NCBI GenBank assembly: GCA_018806985.1
Contig: JADANN010000174.1
Span: 3,934,501-3,998,500 of the forward strand
Direction of reading: 5' to 3'
From: Angiostrongylus vasorum
Lineage: Eukaryota; Nematoda; Chromadorea; Rhabditida; Metastrongylidae
Length of the DNA: 64,000 nt
Part shown: positions 44,825-58,104 of the stretch, in pieces
Layout: each line of letters begins with the position of its first letter
Position numbering within the stretch: position 1 is the stretch's first letter
Made by a program: the position numbers and the translations under genes
Notes under the pieces: model-generated
The model's input: only the letters and a program-made list of their open reading frames with translations
Database searches by the model: none
What the model was told of the DNA's origin: nothing

Positions 44825-45065
44825 TGGATACTTGGATACTGGGATGGCTCGTCCTCACTGATTGTGCGGACCTTAGCAGAATGTCCATTTTTTCGGAGAT
44901 TTGCTGGTTTAGCTATTGTGGTTCCCTGGAATCCCGAGGTCAGCCTGGCCAAAGTCTGTCCCAGGTCGTCACCACCACTGGCAGTCGCAGCCTTTGTGGA
45001 TCAAAGGGAGATTTGCCACCATGCGACCAATCTGATACCAGGACGGTGGTGGATCTTGGTATTGG
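44825..45065 (-). repeat. interspersed repeat, inverted partner of 12645-12850
   Basis: On the minus strand it reads CCACCACCGTCCTGGTATCA, GACAGACTTTGGCCAGG, GACCTCGGGATTCC and CAGTGAGGACGAGCCATCC, in the same order as the 12.6-kb copy. It is about 30 bases longer inside. The open frames here are by-products of the repeat. Confidence 0.62.
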
Positions 45066-45069
45066 TTCA

Positions 45070-48000
45070 CATCTGGTCACGGCAAGCACGAAAACCAAAG
45101 TGTTCTCACTCGGAAAAACAAAGCCTTACAAACAAATACAACATATTACATGGAGCAATGCAATTTCAACGTTAAAGTTGGCTTAAGTATAACTCAAGTA
45201 ATTTCTTTATGAAAAAAAGTTTTCTCGAACTAAACAGATCACCATTCATGTTATGCAGCGGAATGAAGCAGATAAAAAGAATATACGTAGATCTGATGGA
45301 AATCTTGAAAAGCCTTCTGCATTTTGCTGGATCTAAATGTCATGTAAGGATTACAAAGGAATTACTCACAGCGTCTCCCATCGGAGGTTTTCTGAGCCCG
45401 GACCTTTATGTAGTTTGCGACCACTAAACTGGATCGGAGAACTGCTCTCTTAGTACACAAATCTCTGATTTGGTCCAATGGAGAAAAAAAACAAACAAAC
45501 AATAAGAAGCAACAAAGTTACATAGCCGTGAGATGCTATGATATTTTTTATGGTGTCACACTATGTGTATATCATTTCTACTACAATACCACATTTTTAG
45601 CAAATGAGGTATAAATTGCTTAGCTCAAGCGTTGAATTTTGGAAAATCTTCAAGCAAATTCATCGAACTTTCATAAGGCGCATTGGATACGACGGAAGTG
45701 AAACAAAGTGGAAATTGGAAATTCTCCTCCAACACTTCAATGATGCAGAAGGATAGTCCAGAATTGTCAAAGATACGCAGTGTTCCTTTTGGTAGGCAAA
45801 TGTTGATATTGCTGACGTTGCTCGTGTTACGGGCACTTTGATGTCAGCTTATATTATGGAGGCGGGGGAAGCATAACTGTCGTCATACCCACACAATTTA
45901 TTGTCCCAAAATCAACGGCTTTCTTCCACTGCGGATCATACTCCATTCTCTTCCATAGTTAGTTTTGGATTGGAAACATTACCTTATCTGGAATTGGAGA
46001 CGATCCGTTCACTGATTCTCAACTGCACACGATGGTGATAAAATCAGATCCCTAATACCACGGGGAATGTCGGTAAGTCATGTACAGAACGAAGAAACAG
46101 GTCTCAATGCTTTGCTTGCCAGGAACATATATTAGACAAAAAAGGGGATTCATTTATGTGCATCTGAAACGGAAGTGAGAACGGTTGATTACAGACACTG
46201 ACGATTTTCGAGCACCGCAAATTAGAGCTTGAATGTGCTTGGTGGTTTTAAGCGATATGAAATCAGTTCCTTACTGGATTCCAATGGTATCCAGCAAGGA
46301 GGTGATCTCATGTTGATTAAATCTCCTTTTTCACTTGGTGAAATAAGCACTAAATGCTATGACTTCTTGCTTAAGAAATGAAGAATCTTCGTGAACTGTG
46401 TTATATTCTCCTTTATTAGAAAGGCTATCCCTAACGTCAAAAAAGACGCTCGACCTAATCTCACTGAATGTCAAAAATACACGATAGTCTTCGGCTCATA
46501 TCAGGAGTAGAAGACACAATAGTGAAGCTCGCAAACCGGAAATAATGCCTCACCAACGAAGTGACGCCAATTAAACCGAGTATCAAGAAATCGAGGGAAT
46601 TGTCAGCAGTGTTTGACTGTGCGAGAAAGAATAGCAGGTTATAGCTGACTCTAAACGAAGCCACATTCATGGGAGTTCGTTTGGCTCTCAGTTTCCTAAT
46701 TCTTCTACTACTTAGACGAGCAGAATCGAATTCCTCGGCAATGAATACGAAGAGTCATCTGGTTCAAGTAAATGCAGAGAAAGACTAGCAGCTGCCTTAC
46801 TGATGATGAAAAAGCAAGAGGGATCCTGCCAAAAGAGCAGGTTATTTAATAAATGCCACGAAAATTGCAATGACAATAACTGCAGAAAATAAAAAGCCAT
46901 CACTGTTGGAATACCGAAAAATGCTATATCACGCCGCTTGCAGGAGCGAAAAAAGCAATTGGCAAGTCCACGGCACATTTGAGGTAGTGTGACTCGATAA
47001 TCGCAGCAAAGCTACTGATGGCAGACTAGAGGAAATGTCTGCATTCCGTGGAGCTTCAGATGGTGCAGACATTAGAAGACAGGTGCGATATCGAAACGTG
47101 AAACCCTATCTGAATGACTACTTCAAATATGGCTGAATGGCTCTGGACCGTCTCCTTGAGTCCCTTGCAAAAGCATGCGTGTGATTGAACTGCCGAAAAT
47201 GGCATCAAACAGACCACTTAAGAAAAAGAACACATTACCAAATGTGTGAATGTGATATTAAGTTGGTGTAAAGTGTTGCGTGTATTGATGTTTCGCCGAC
47301 ACAAAGGAGATTGCTAGTGAGCGAGTGAAGAACCGCCGCGACTTATGATGGAAACACCGAAAAAGAGGACGATAGAGTGAGTAGATGGGCGTCCAACGCA
47401 GACCTCGCAGAAGTGGGCCCGTCATGCAGCACTTTCAGAGAAAACTGGGATTAGGGATGCCATGGCGGAGAAACAGCTGTGAACGAAGCCGCATGACGAC
47501 ATAAGAACACTGGCATTGAACTATACGACGGAACACACTTACCAAACAAATGTTCGCTATGATAGAGTACAGGAAGAAGTCTGCGGCAAAATTACGTGAC
47601 AGTAATGGCTTGCAAAATTTTTGCGAAATCCTAGAGAAATTAAGGCGTGGTTTCCAAAAAAGTTGAACTTTTTATTAATGAAATCGCCTAAGTATTCTAG
47701 CACTTGAGATGTTTGGTTGCATCCAAATTTATCAGGATTTTTTCAAATCTTCCAATTCTTCATAGCCTTGATGCGGAACGAGAGGTAAAGGTGTTGTTGT
47801 CAGAATACTTTAATAGCCATGAATGCTTCGAAAACAAAACGGTTCCTGTGAATGCCAGGAGGCACTTGTGTTTGTGTCGCTAACAAAAACACCCATCGAA
47901 TCCTTTGAGCGAAAAGCCGTGCAAGGGCCGTGTATGGGAGGGATTCATCGATGCGCTCTCGTAGTGGAATAAGATGAAATGTAAAAAGTGTAATGCTAGG

Positions 48001-48960
48001 CGTTCTTGTCGATTACCTCCCCACTAATTGTCATTCCGGGAAGGGCAGAGTAGCAGAAGCCTCCGATTTCAGTCAGAGTGATTCCACGAATTGAATTGAT
48101 AACGGGAGTTTAGCTCCAATCGGAGTGGACACAACTAATCTGCGTTAGCGCTTTTAAATGTGTATAATGTTCTTCTCACCCCAAAGAGATTTTCGATTTT
48201 TTTACGAAGATCTTAGCTGAGCATGACGCAAATGCCGTTTCTTTTCTGATCATAACTTCATTATATTCCTCTCTTTCAGAGCTATATCTGAGCTATTTTT
48301 AAAGCAGATAAAAAGTGACTAACCAGACAGCCAACATGAAGCCGCAAAATTTATGGAGAGTTTGCGACGTTCTCCGATTTGTTGCTGTTCTCTGAATCTG
48401 GTTTTCAAATATCCACAAAGATCTGGTTATTCAAAAGAGCTCTATCATCTTTGTGTGATAAAAACATTTTGTGCGATTCCAGATAACGTTGAACAGGTGT
48501 GGTCGACTTCTGTAACTTTAAGGTTGTTGCAGTAAAACATACACCCCGTGGCATTATCGTTTTTTTCCCGTCTTCTTCTCATAAAACAAGAGCGACGATG
48601 GAGGCCATAAATCTGAACGGATGAAAGCATCAAAATAGCGGGAGTATTTGCACCAGTCGCATCATGATGGTACGATTGCGATATTCGAGCAGTTCAGCTC
48701 AAGAACTTGAAATGAGTGTGAGATGCGAACCGAAGTATAGAGGATAAGGTCTGAAGAGCAATAAAAGTGCTGTCTTCGGCTTCTTAGGAATGTCTACTCA
48801 AAAAACAACTTGTAAAAGACAAAAAACAAGGCAGTGCTTTACCAATGGCCCATTTGAATTTTGAACAGGATTTGGACGGAAACGTAATCTTAAGCATCTT
48901 AAAAAAACGGCCATAGCAAGCCACATTGTGGTGAGCTAATCAAAAAGTTAAGATGTTCGC
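45070..48960. other. 3.9 kb with no gene recognised
   Basis: Few frames above 60 codons. The stretch 47030-47600 is somewhat richer in GC and might be a decayed transposon, but I could not identify a domain. Confidence 0.45.
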
Positions 48961-48964
48961 TTAA

Positions 48965-49210
48965 GTGGGTTCAATGCCAATTTGTGCTTCCCAGATCGAT
49001 CCCGCTGACGGGTGAATGCTGATGATAGCGTTATGCAGAAAATAGCAGAGAGAAACGCAGACCAAAGGCCTCCGTGGCGCAGTGTGTAACGCGCGAGCAC
49101 CCGGAAAGGGAAGTCGTGGTTCGATCAGGCCCACGGTCCAAGTTTTGCGAATATCTCAGCATCGTCATGGCCACATCATAGCCTGCTGTAAAAAATTTTA
49201 GTAGGCATAA
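48965..49210 (+). repeat. SINE-3 copy with well-preserved tRNA head
   Basis: GGTTCAATGCCAATTTGTGC, then CCCGCTGACGGGTGAATGC, A box TCCGTGGCGCAGTGTGTAAC and B box GTGGTTCGATCAGG. The 3' end is GTTTTGCGAATATCTCAGC with a tail GTAGGCATAAAATAAAAAAG. The tRNA similarity is clearer here than in other copies. Confidence 0.83.
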
Positions 49211-50475
49211 AATAAAAAAGTTAACATTAATCAAAAAGTCTCCGAAAGAGTGACAGCCATTGGAGCCAAAGGCAGTTCAAAAAAGTCGAAGAGAGGAAGG
49301 TGAAAAAACTCACAATAAAACTTGAGACACTCGTTTTGATAATTTTTAAACCGGTAGAAAAAAACTGCTAGGTAAGAAGTGATTCGGCAGTTGGTATTTG
49401 CATGACGTTGTTATATATGTAATATGTAGGATAACGAAATGAAATCAGTGCGACGTTTGCGATGAGAACGGAATTCTAAAGCGGCATTGTGGCCGAGAAA
49501 GCGCTTATTTCTTAGGCCAATTGTGGTAGTTAGTCGTTTCCTTGCAGGGATTTGTGCAAAACGACATTACCTTCAACTGGTCGACTAAGCAGGAAGCGAT
49601 TTGCATAACGTCATGAGAACGACACACGCCTTTAGAATCCAGAAAAAACACAGTGAATTCAAAATTACTACGACGAGAAAAATTGCTGCACCTCAGGCAA
49701 CCGAGTGCATACGAGTCCTACCATTTGGAGATTTGATAGTGTTTTTTTTTCTCACCGAAATCACGCGAAACGTCCAAAATCAAACTGAGCGGAAACACCT
49801 CACACAGGAATTGGCGCGAAAGCCATCTTTTAAAAAAGCTTGATTTGGCTGTTTATCGTGACATCGACTGACCACCCAAAATGCAAGTCGTTAAAGAAGT
49901 AAGACACTTTACAAACACATGCATGTGTAGAATCTCTTGCGTGGATACCGTCGTTGGTCATCTCACTGCTTCTACCTCGATACAACTTTGTGTCCCTAGG
50001 GACAAATGATTCAATCGATTGTTGATTACTTCCCGACCGAGAACAGATTGACTGTAGCATAAGTCGACCACCGTTACTCATCTTATTCATTGTGCAGATT
50101 CATACTCACCGCTTCAGCGAATTCAAAGATGGAATCAGATGGTGTGGGAACGCGAATCCTAATGAAATCGGCCATTTACGTGGAATTGCTTCGCTTTTTT
50201 TCTGGCAGACTTTTTAACAAGAACGTTATGCCTTTCTCGTATATCGACGTGAAAAAGGAATCTAAAAACTCAGGTGAAGAAAAAGACCGTACATCACATA
50301 TCTAGTTGGTTAACGAAAAATGAGGACGATAAGGCTAGCCGTCTTTCGATGAGTAGCGCTGAAAATCGAGATAGTAACGGATTGGAAAGTGGTTGATATA
50401 ACTGAGTATTCAAATTTCAGAACGGCAAAGAATATGATGATTATAGCTAAACACGGCAAGGTACTATGTGGAATC
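49211..50475. other. no gene or repeat recognised
   Basis: Short frames only. Confidence 0.45.
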
Positions 50476-50479
50476 AATC

Positions 50480-50700
50480 ACAACGATGCTGAGATATTCG
50501 CAAAACTTGCATCTTGGGCCAGGTCGAACCACAATTTTCCTTTCTGGGGTCTCGCGCATTACACACTGCGCCACGGGAGGCCCTTGCTCTGCGTTTCTTT
50601 CTGCTACTTTTCTACCAGTGCCATCATCAATCAACCGTCAACGGGGTTTATCTGTGGGCTCAAATCGGCATTGAACCCAGTTATGCTGAGGCTGATTATT
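50480..50700 (-). repeat. SINE-3 copy
   Basis: Minus strand: CTCCCGTGGCGCAGTGTGTA (A box), GTGGTTCGACCTGG (B box) and TTTTGCGAATATCTCAGC. Upstream is GGGTTCAATGCCGATTTG. Several open frames here are by-products. Confidence 0.83.
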
Positions 50701-51495
50701 AGAATCGATGACAACTATATACAGTGTTTGGATGTCAAAATATTAAACAAAAAAAGATCGCGGCCAATAAGTTGAAGCTCGCCGGAACAACGTGTTTTGG
50801 ATTCCGAGATGTGTCATCCAGAAGGGTTATTCGTCATAAACGCAATTTATCAACTGAAGTCGCCGTCCTTGTGGCAAAGTTTTGTCGTTTTGTGGTCAGG
50901 ACGACTTAAGTGGGTGACAATTTATTTTACATATAGCCCCAGCTTTCCATGGTCAAGCTTTTTCCTATCATGGATGACTATGTTGTAATCGTTCTTTTCC
51001 TAGAGAAGTCCGCTTATAAGTGTGGAGGGCTTAGCCTTCGAGAAAACGGCAATATAATTACAGAAAGAAGAATTATGAAGTGCACGCAAATGAAGGCATC
51101 GTTCAGAGGACGTGAAGGTGTAGTGTGCCAGTAACCATGAAAACCATGAAAAGTAATTAAACGGATTATCAAGCTCAGATCATTTGCGACTTGCTACGAG
51201 CGGGTCAGACAAAACGTTCTGCGTAGGAAGAGAACAGAATTTCCTGAATGTATCGGAGTGACACTTCATCGAACGATTGTGATTTCCCATGGGAAACAAC
51301 AACTGACGTGAGTGAAGGCGGCAAGGAACCATGAATATTAATGTCCGAGGATTTAGTGGGCGCGAAGAAGCAAAAAACGTAAATGTGAGAAGACTGCACC
51401 CATAGAATACCTAGTGCGAATGCTTGCCACAACCTGCACCATATGAACGCCTTAGACAGTTACCACCAAGCGCTTATTCGGCTAAGGAGGTGATT
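50701..51495. other. no gene or repeat recognised
   Basis: Short plus-strand frames without recognisable motifs. Confidence 0.45.
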
Positions 51496-51499
51496 TCTG

Positions 51500-51695
51500 T
51501 GGAGTCACTGCACAACTGTCGCATATACTAGGACAGAAATCGGCTGAGAGAAAAGCAGAACAAGGGTCAATGCTGTGATGGGTATTAGGTGAGCCCCAGG
51601 AAAGAGAAGTCGAGGGCTCGAATCTGGCTTAAAGTCCATGTTTTGCAAACATCTCAGCATCCTAGTGGTTGTACATTTCACACAATAATAGGCAG
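51500..51695 (+). repeat. SINE-3 copy, diverged
   Basis: GGGTATTAGGTGAGCCCCAG and GAGGGCTCGAATCTGG (B box), then TTTTGCAAACATCTCAGC and AATAGGCAGTGAGTAAAAAG. Confidence 0.65.
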
Positions 51696-51924
51696 TGAGT
51701 AAAAAGTGAAACAATTTCGTATATGCTGTTTCTACAGCACAAATGCTTCCAAAAAAATGAAAGCGAAAGGAATAAGAAAAAATAATGTGCAGTAAGTCAC
51801 GTTCTCGCAGAAAAAAAAGGAAAAGATAGAAAAACGAAACAAGAAAGGCAAAGAGGAAAAACCTGCAAAGAAATTCTCAGGGCTGTTAGACCAATTTTAT
51901 GCCGGATAATCAACGCCGGATTTC

Positions 51925-52110
51925 CTTAAACATCGTTGGAGGTGATCGAATGCATATCAGGCCTTTACAGTGACTCGCAGTGAGCTGCTAATGTATAGAG
52001 CCAGTGCTGCTATCCTCCCAGACAAGTCTGGTACCAATTTACCAAGCCCGGAGGGATGGAAGGCTTGGTGAGCCATTGGCGCGAGGGGTCGGTTTTGCGA
52101 CTGACCACTT
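51925..52110 (-). repeat. SINE-1 copy, partial
   Basis: Minus strand: GCCAATGGCTCACCAAGCC, AAATTGGTACCAGACTTGTC, GAGGATAGCAGCACTGGCTC and GCATTCGATCACCTCC. The tRNA head is damaged (AGTGGTCAGTCGC) and the tail is missing. Confidence 0.8.
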
Positions 52111-52339
52111 CCAAATATGATTCTTGCAGAATGTAGGAAGACAAAAATCCCTTTTTTTCTTGAAGTGCAACCCCTTCCAATTGGTTGTTATTTGGACTGT
52201 CAAGAATGATCGACGTGCTACGGTTGGATAATTAAAGAAAGTGATTTAAAAAGTGAAATAAGAAAGTGAAACAAAGGAAGTCTCTTCACATGCAGATGTC
52301 GAATCTTCAGAAAGGAAGCTTCTTTTGAAATGTAGCTTT

Positions 52340-52715
52340 ATCACGGGAGACCGGTGGCGAAGTGCTAGACACGCCGTTGAATAATACGCGCACGGCCCTG
52401 GTTCGAGCCACAATCGAGCGAACCATTCGCCAGGTCGTTTAGTGATCGAGAGTTTGGTAGAAAGGGGCTGGTCTCAGATCAGGTGTTTCCTTCATTCACA
52501 AAATCTGATGACTGCTTGTGGTAAAGGCCTAGAAATGCCATGGCACGGCTTTGCCAGGATTTGATGAAGAATTCTTAAAGAAGACCAGAGTTCTTAGGTA
52601 GTAGCTGAGGCTAGCTGGAAATCCGTAGTACTTCGTGTGTGGATGGCTGCGAAGCGATTGAAAGAGGTGCTGGGATTCGCAAAACACGAGATGTCGGATG
52701 ATCTGAGGTAAAAGA
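52340..52715 (+). repeat. SINE-2-like copy with a different tRNA head
   Basis: The head GGTGGCGAAGTGCTAGAC and B box CTGGTTCGAGCCAC differ from other SINE-2 copies. The 3' third (GGATGGCTGCGAAGCG, GAGGTGCTGGGATTCGC) is SINE-2. The central block is not recognisable. It may be a fusion of one tRNA head with the SINE-2 tail. Confidence 0.55.
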
Positions 52716-55700
52716 AATTCAAAAATTTATTATGGTAACATCATGAAGACGTCATTGTTGTTCAAAGTGTGATTTTTGTTACCAAGGAAAATGCACGAAG
52801 TATGGCCCACTACATTGTGACGGAATTTGGCCCAAAAAAAAAGGATTGATGCCCTTTATGATTTCTTTCAAGAAACGAGCAATGAATGTAAATGTAGTAG
52901 TAATAAGAAAATGGGATCTATTGGGAAAGAAATGGTAAAATAACGCAATTAGTTTTCATTAGTCCAGAGTTTGAAAAAAAGTCGGAAGCATTGCAGACGG
53001 CTTAATAAAATAAACTACTGTTGAGGTCAGATGAGAAGACCGCCGGTCCATTGCTCGTCAGAGCTTTGGCCAGACATGGTGAACCTCTTTAGAGTGTTTT
53101 GAATGTCAGTGGTTGCTAGATCAGCAGATTTGTTTGGATAGACGGGACGTGCATGTGGTGGTTAGGGATGATAGAACAATAAACACTAGGTTATGCTCGG
53201 CCACTGGGCCACAAGTCAGCTGGACGCTTCAATACAATTATCCGCTGTAATTCGAGTTTTTAATATACAAATAAGCTTATTAATAAAAAAACGCTAATTA
53301 CTTGGTAGTATGTCACTGGAACAATTGTAATATGAATATAGAGCGAAATAGTCCTCAAAATTCTACGTCTAAGAGAGCAGAGAACTATGTGGATGCGTGG
53401 GTTTTTTCTCTTTAGTATATGCTTTATCTGTCAAAGGGCCTCTTAACGTATTCCAAAGTGCTGAAAGCAGTTTGTGATTCATCGGAAATTCGGCGAACCA
53501 CATCCAATCAGAAGCGAAAGTGTTGCGAACACGACAACCACAGCTTCTCTGTGGACGGTATCACACAACTTCGTCAGAACGAAAACCGCTAGCTGACATC
53601 TTCAGACCAACCAACTACGGTACGAACTGTTTCTGATACTGCTTGAATAAGTTTTGAAACTTTCTGTACAATTTTTTTCAGAAATCTACTGCTTTATCGA
53701 AATAAAATTCCGGTCAACAGTATTCTATCAAATGCTCTGAACATATTACTAGCTGCTGGTTCACTTTTTCCCCAGATTTCTTATAATTGAGGAGCCAACA
53801 AATGGACGGTATCGTTCAACGCTGGTGATTAATCATTAACGGTCCAGTTACCCAGATGCATCTTGAAGACCTAGAACTAAGCAGTTGTAAAGTCTGCAGC
53901 ATATGTCTGATGGAATAAAACTTTCCAGACCGGAAAATTTCTTATGTTTGAGCCATCCTTTTTAATGGAACAACTTTTGAAGCAGAGTTATGCAGATGAC
54001 ATTCGGTCACAGAGGTTTCTGATGGTAAGTGTTCTTCGTAAAACATTCTTTCAAAATGGCACCGACGACAGTTTCCCTCATCAATGACTTAAGGGAATCT
54101 CAACTGAAGACTAGTTTGTGCTTGTTAAATGTGCTTCAATATCTGTACGATGCGACAAAAGGACAAGTTGAAATGATTTGTGGAGAAATTCTTATTTCTT
54201 CACTAGGACGGGTCGTTATTACAGACACCGCACAATGTCGAGAATTGAGTGCAGCGGAGCGCGACTAACAGGGATCAGCCATCTGACGGCTTTCGAATGC
54301 TCCCAGCCAGGGTAGGATCACTCTACCAATCTGGCACCTATTGCCGATCTCACTTCAACACCATCTCCATAAGCAGCAGTCAGTTTCCGTCATGGATAAG
54401 AAATGACCGTCGTGATTCCATCAAATTAGCAGTTTTGTAGTAGTCCACTAGTGTACTAAATTTCATTTAAGCAGAGCATTACGTTAGGAACAACACAGTC
54501 TAAGAAAAACTCTTAAGCTTTGATCTGTTGTCTTCACACATACTATAGAAGCTGAAAAAGTGCACGTATAAAGAACCGATCAATAAGCACTGTTGGAAAA
54601 CATCCTTCCTTTTCAGCTCTCATTTTATTGATGTCGTTATCTCCCATTCGGGAACGCATATCCCCTTAATGAGGTTATTCGTGAGGAAGAAACAGAGGAT
54701 TCAGTTGGCCCTTGCAGATCAGTCGCGCATTTCTGTGCTGACATTCGATTCCTTCCATCAACTCTAGAATTTCCGACATCCTAACGGGCTCTCATAAGCG
54801 CAAAGTCATCAGTCATTAGGGCTCAGCGCTGCGCTTTCGCCTCTAGTCGTTCCGAAACAAACTAAAAACACGATTCATAGGAAATATTTCGTCGGTCGAA
54901 GCGTTTCCGACGAATTTATGTGCTGCTGAAGGGATTTGTTTTGAGATATTAGGTGCTTATTTCACATACTTGCTTACAACCTTAAGCAAATTGTACTGAA
55001 AGCGAATTTCTCCGAGAATATAGCAATGAGGACGACACTTAGTCACAATAATATGTCCGATTTTATCTTCGTTTTTGGAACGAGTCGGTGCTATTCCGGA
55101 GTGTTGGGTAACAAGAAAAAAAGGATCGTCAGGAAGAAAATGCAGCACATGTTTGTGTGGACGTGAAAGTTCAAGTTTAGAAGTGATGGACTTTTCTGGA
55201 ACACAGTGTATAGGAAAATGCAGATGAAACTGCATCAACGTCTGGGTGAACGAGGAAGAAGGGATGTGATCAGTGGGACCGGGTGACTTCTAATGAGATA
55301 CAGTAATTGCGACCTCCGCAAATGCGAAGTGACACACATGGGATTCCGGCCGAACTCATACGTCGACGCCAGATGACAACGGGCCTTGGTCCCTGCACGA
55401 TAGTAAGACGAGTCGTCCGTGGAAGCGCCAAACAAAACAAGCAATTAGCATACGTCATGTAACCATTAAAGCTATTTCTAACATTTAGAGAGAAAAGAAC
55501 TAGTCTGAAGAAGACAACTTTTTCAGCACGAGGCTGTGTCGATTTCTCCTTTCTTTTCTTTTGTTTTCACCAAAGGTAGTCTTGCCTTATTTAATTGTTT
55601 TAGACAACCGTGTTGCAAAATAGGCAACGTTGGAGGGCTATTTTTTTAGTCCTATTTGGTTGAAAGCGAAGAAAAATAGTAACAGTAAATTGTGCACTGC

Positions 55701-57055
55701 CGAATTACTATAGGATGAGGAAGTTGGCTATGGAAAAAATTTTTAATTGCTAGCAAGAAATGCCATGTGAAAGACAGGAGAAAATGTCTAAAAGAGAAAC
55801 CTTCGATCAAATTTTTCCTGAAACATTAATGATTGCAACCTGCTTCTGAATGGGCATGCCAGTAAATTAATGTGTTTTAATGGAAGGGAAGAGGCTCTAC
55901 GTGGGACGATTCGTGAAGAAAGGAAGGAAAAGCTGTCTGGGTGCGCAACGCGACGGGAATGAAGCCCCCACGGGCGGTCAATCAAAAGACGATCTGGGTG
56001 AGTTGGCAGATTGGCGCCAGGCTATAAAACAGCTGACTCCGTTTCTTTCGAGTGCCGCCAGAGGAGCCGAATGCACTGAACATCATGAAAGTGATATATA
56101 GTGAAATGATAACCCAAAAGTGAATATTCTGACTTGGAAGAGCAGTAAGGGTGGCTTCCAACAAATAAACGCCTGCATCTATTCTAAGAGAGTCCGACAG
56201 CTGCCCATGAGTATTTCCAACTTAAAAGGTGATTTCTTCCATCACCTAGCAAGACAATTCTTCTGAGTTTGGAACAGTGATAAACGGCAGGTGGTTCTGT
56301 GCAATCGAATCACTCATGGTGAGAAGGGACATTGAAAAAAACGTCTGGAAAAAAGGAATTGTCGTCGTTCTAGAAGAAATCTTGTTGTGAAGTGACAGAC
56401 CTCTCCACGGTGGCGATTGCCCATGGTGACAACCTGGGAACACGGCGATTTAGTGAATTCTGGGAAGAAAAAACTGGCACAGCAGCAGAAAAGCAATCTT
56501 ATGCCATAAAATGCAGAATTCGTTGCAAAGGGGAATTTAAATGTAAGCTGGTCATGTTTATTGGTTTAACGGCAAGAAAAAGTGCGTCGAAAAAGCTTAA
56601 GTCAACCAGTTTTGTTCTTTAGTGGACGATATGAGTCATTGTTGAGATCAACATCGGTTCTGGCTGAGAATTTTAGAGCTTCGATGTCAGATGTGAACGC
56701 AATTCAATGTGTCTGCCCGATCAAACTGCATTTTAAAATATGTGACTGGCCGCCTTCTACTATAAATCGCAAGATATGATCGCTCTGGATCTCTTAATTC
56801 GACGCATATTTCATCCAAATGCAACATCCCAATAAGAGGCTATTGGTCAGCACAAAGTTATCTACAGCCTGAGGTTTCTCTGTCGGTTGACAAATGGAAC
56901 ATGGGGAAGAAATACTGGACAATTCTCATTCAACTAGTGTGCTAGTGTAAGAACTGCCGAAATTTTTTTGTAGTCATCATTCCTATCAATTTTAGTGGTA
57001 TAAGGTCATTTAATAACATTAAGAACATTTGACACCAGATAATGAGGCTAATAAA
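52716..57055. other. 4.3 kb with no gene or shared repeat recognised
   Basis: Open frames up to 93 codons (54957-55238 minus) have no recognisable domain. This is the longest stretch right of 41 kb with nothing identifiable. Confidence 0.5.
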
Positions 57056-57057
57056 GA

Positions 57058-57300
57058 ACATTTTTTTAATTGATAAGCTAACACGGGCTTGCTACCAAAC
57101 ATTTATTCGGCTAGCGTTCGGACGAGTTCGCCTTCATCAGAGCGCATGATCCGAATCAATCAGAGTTGTTCACCTTCTCGATGTGGCGTCTTAGTCGTCG
57201 TCTCGAGTTGGACGTTCTTCAATGCATCACTGCTTGAGTGAGACAACCTCACCCAGCGATATACCGACACCTCACCTTTTATACAGGACGGTTTTTATCG
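57058..57300 (-). repeat. short hammerhead-bearing element with TATA-like box
   Basis: Minus strand: CCTGTATAAAAGGTGAGG, then GGGTGAGGTTGTCTCACTC, about 100 bases, a hammerhead-like motif (57144-57109), GAATAAATGTTTGG and GTGTTAGCTTATC. Same order as at 33735-33965. No ORF inside. Confidence 0.68.
57109..57144 (-). ncRNA. hammerhead-ribozyme-like motif, 5' core intact
   Basis: Minus strand: CGCT, CTGATGA, GGCGAACTCGTCC, GAACGCT, AGCC. CTGATGA is intact and stem I pairs as GCT/AGC. GAAA reads GAAC, so the second core is damaged. Confidence 0.5.
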
Positions 57301-57324
57301 TTAATAGTGATTGTTCTGTGACAA

Positions 57325-57608
57325 ATAAAGGGTAAAGCTCTCGGCGTTGATCAATCTCTGAGGGATGCGCTTGCATTCTACTTCATTAGGCACCGCTTTG
57401 AGGTGATTGAATGCATATCTGGCCTTTACAATAACTCGCGGTGGTCTAACGGTCTAATGTATCGAGCCAGTGCTGTCATCCTCCCAGACAAGTCTGGTAC
57501 CAATTTGCTGACCCCGGAGGGACGGAGGGTTTGGTGGGCCATGGGCGCGGGGATCAATCCCATGTGTATGTTGCAGGGCGCCTCCGACCACTGCGCCACA
57601 CGCGCTCC
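57325..57608 (-). repeat. SINE-1 copy, near full length
   Basis: Minus strand: CGTGTGGCGCAGTGGTCGG (A box), then AAATTGGTACCAGACTTGTC, GAGGATGACAGCACTGGCTC and tail CCTCAGAGATTGATCAACG. It sits tail to tail with the element at 57058-57300. Confidence 0.88.
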
Positions 57609-58100
57609 TTTGCGATATTAACTTGAAATATTAATGAAGAGTGTTTGAATGAATCCATTTTTATCAATAAAAATTAAAAGCTCATATAAAAAGGTTCTCA
57701 TGAGGTATAGAACACTGATGGTAATTAATGGTGAACATGTACATTTAGTATGTCCTGTCCCATATCGCCCTTGTCCAACCAAGAAGGTCTGGGTTTGGAC
57801 TTAAACCTGCAGAATATACTATACAACATTCAATCGTTTGGCGAATTGACAGTATAGAGCTGTCAGATACAAAGCTTTGATAAGTCAATCAAATTGGAAC
57901 GGCTATTGAGTCAGGATTGTCTCCCCTGAGAACAAAAATCTCCTTTCACAAATTAGTACATCACAACCCAAATCCCACGCAGACTTCTTATTTAGAACGA
58001 CTGGTGATTGAGATAAGGACGGTTCGACCACATTCAACTGTTATTCGACGGACAACTATGATACCTTATTGAAGAATCTCCGGCTAGGATTAGAGAGATA
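57609..58100. other. no gene or repeat recognised
   Basis: AT-rich, with no open frame of note. Confidence 0.45.
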
Positions 58101-58104
58101 TAGC

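Noticed and set aside
48990..49150. tRNA gene inside SINE-3
   Set aside because: GTGGTTCGATC is a good B box, but no cloverleaf with a 7-bp acceptor stem is evident and the unit repeats elsewhere with SINE flanks.
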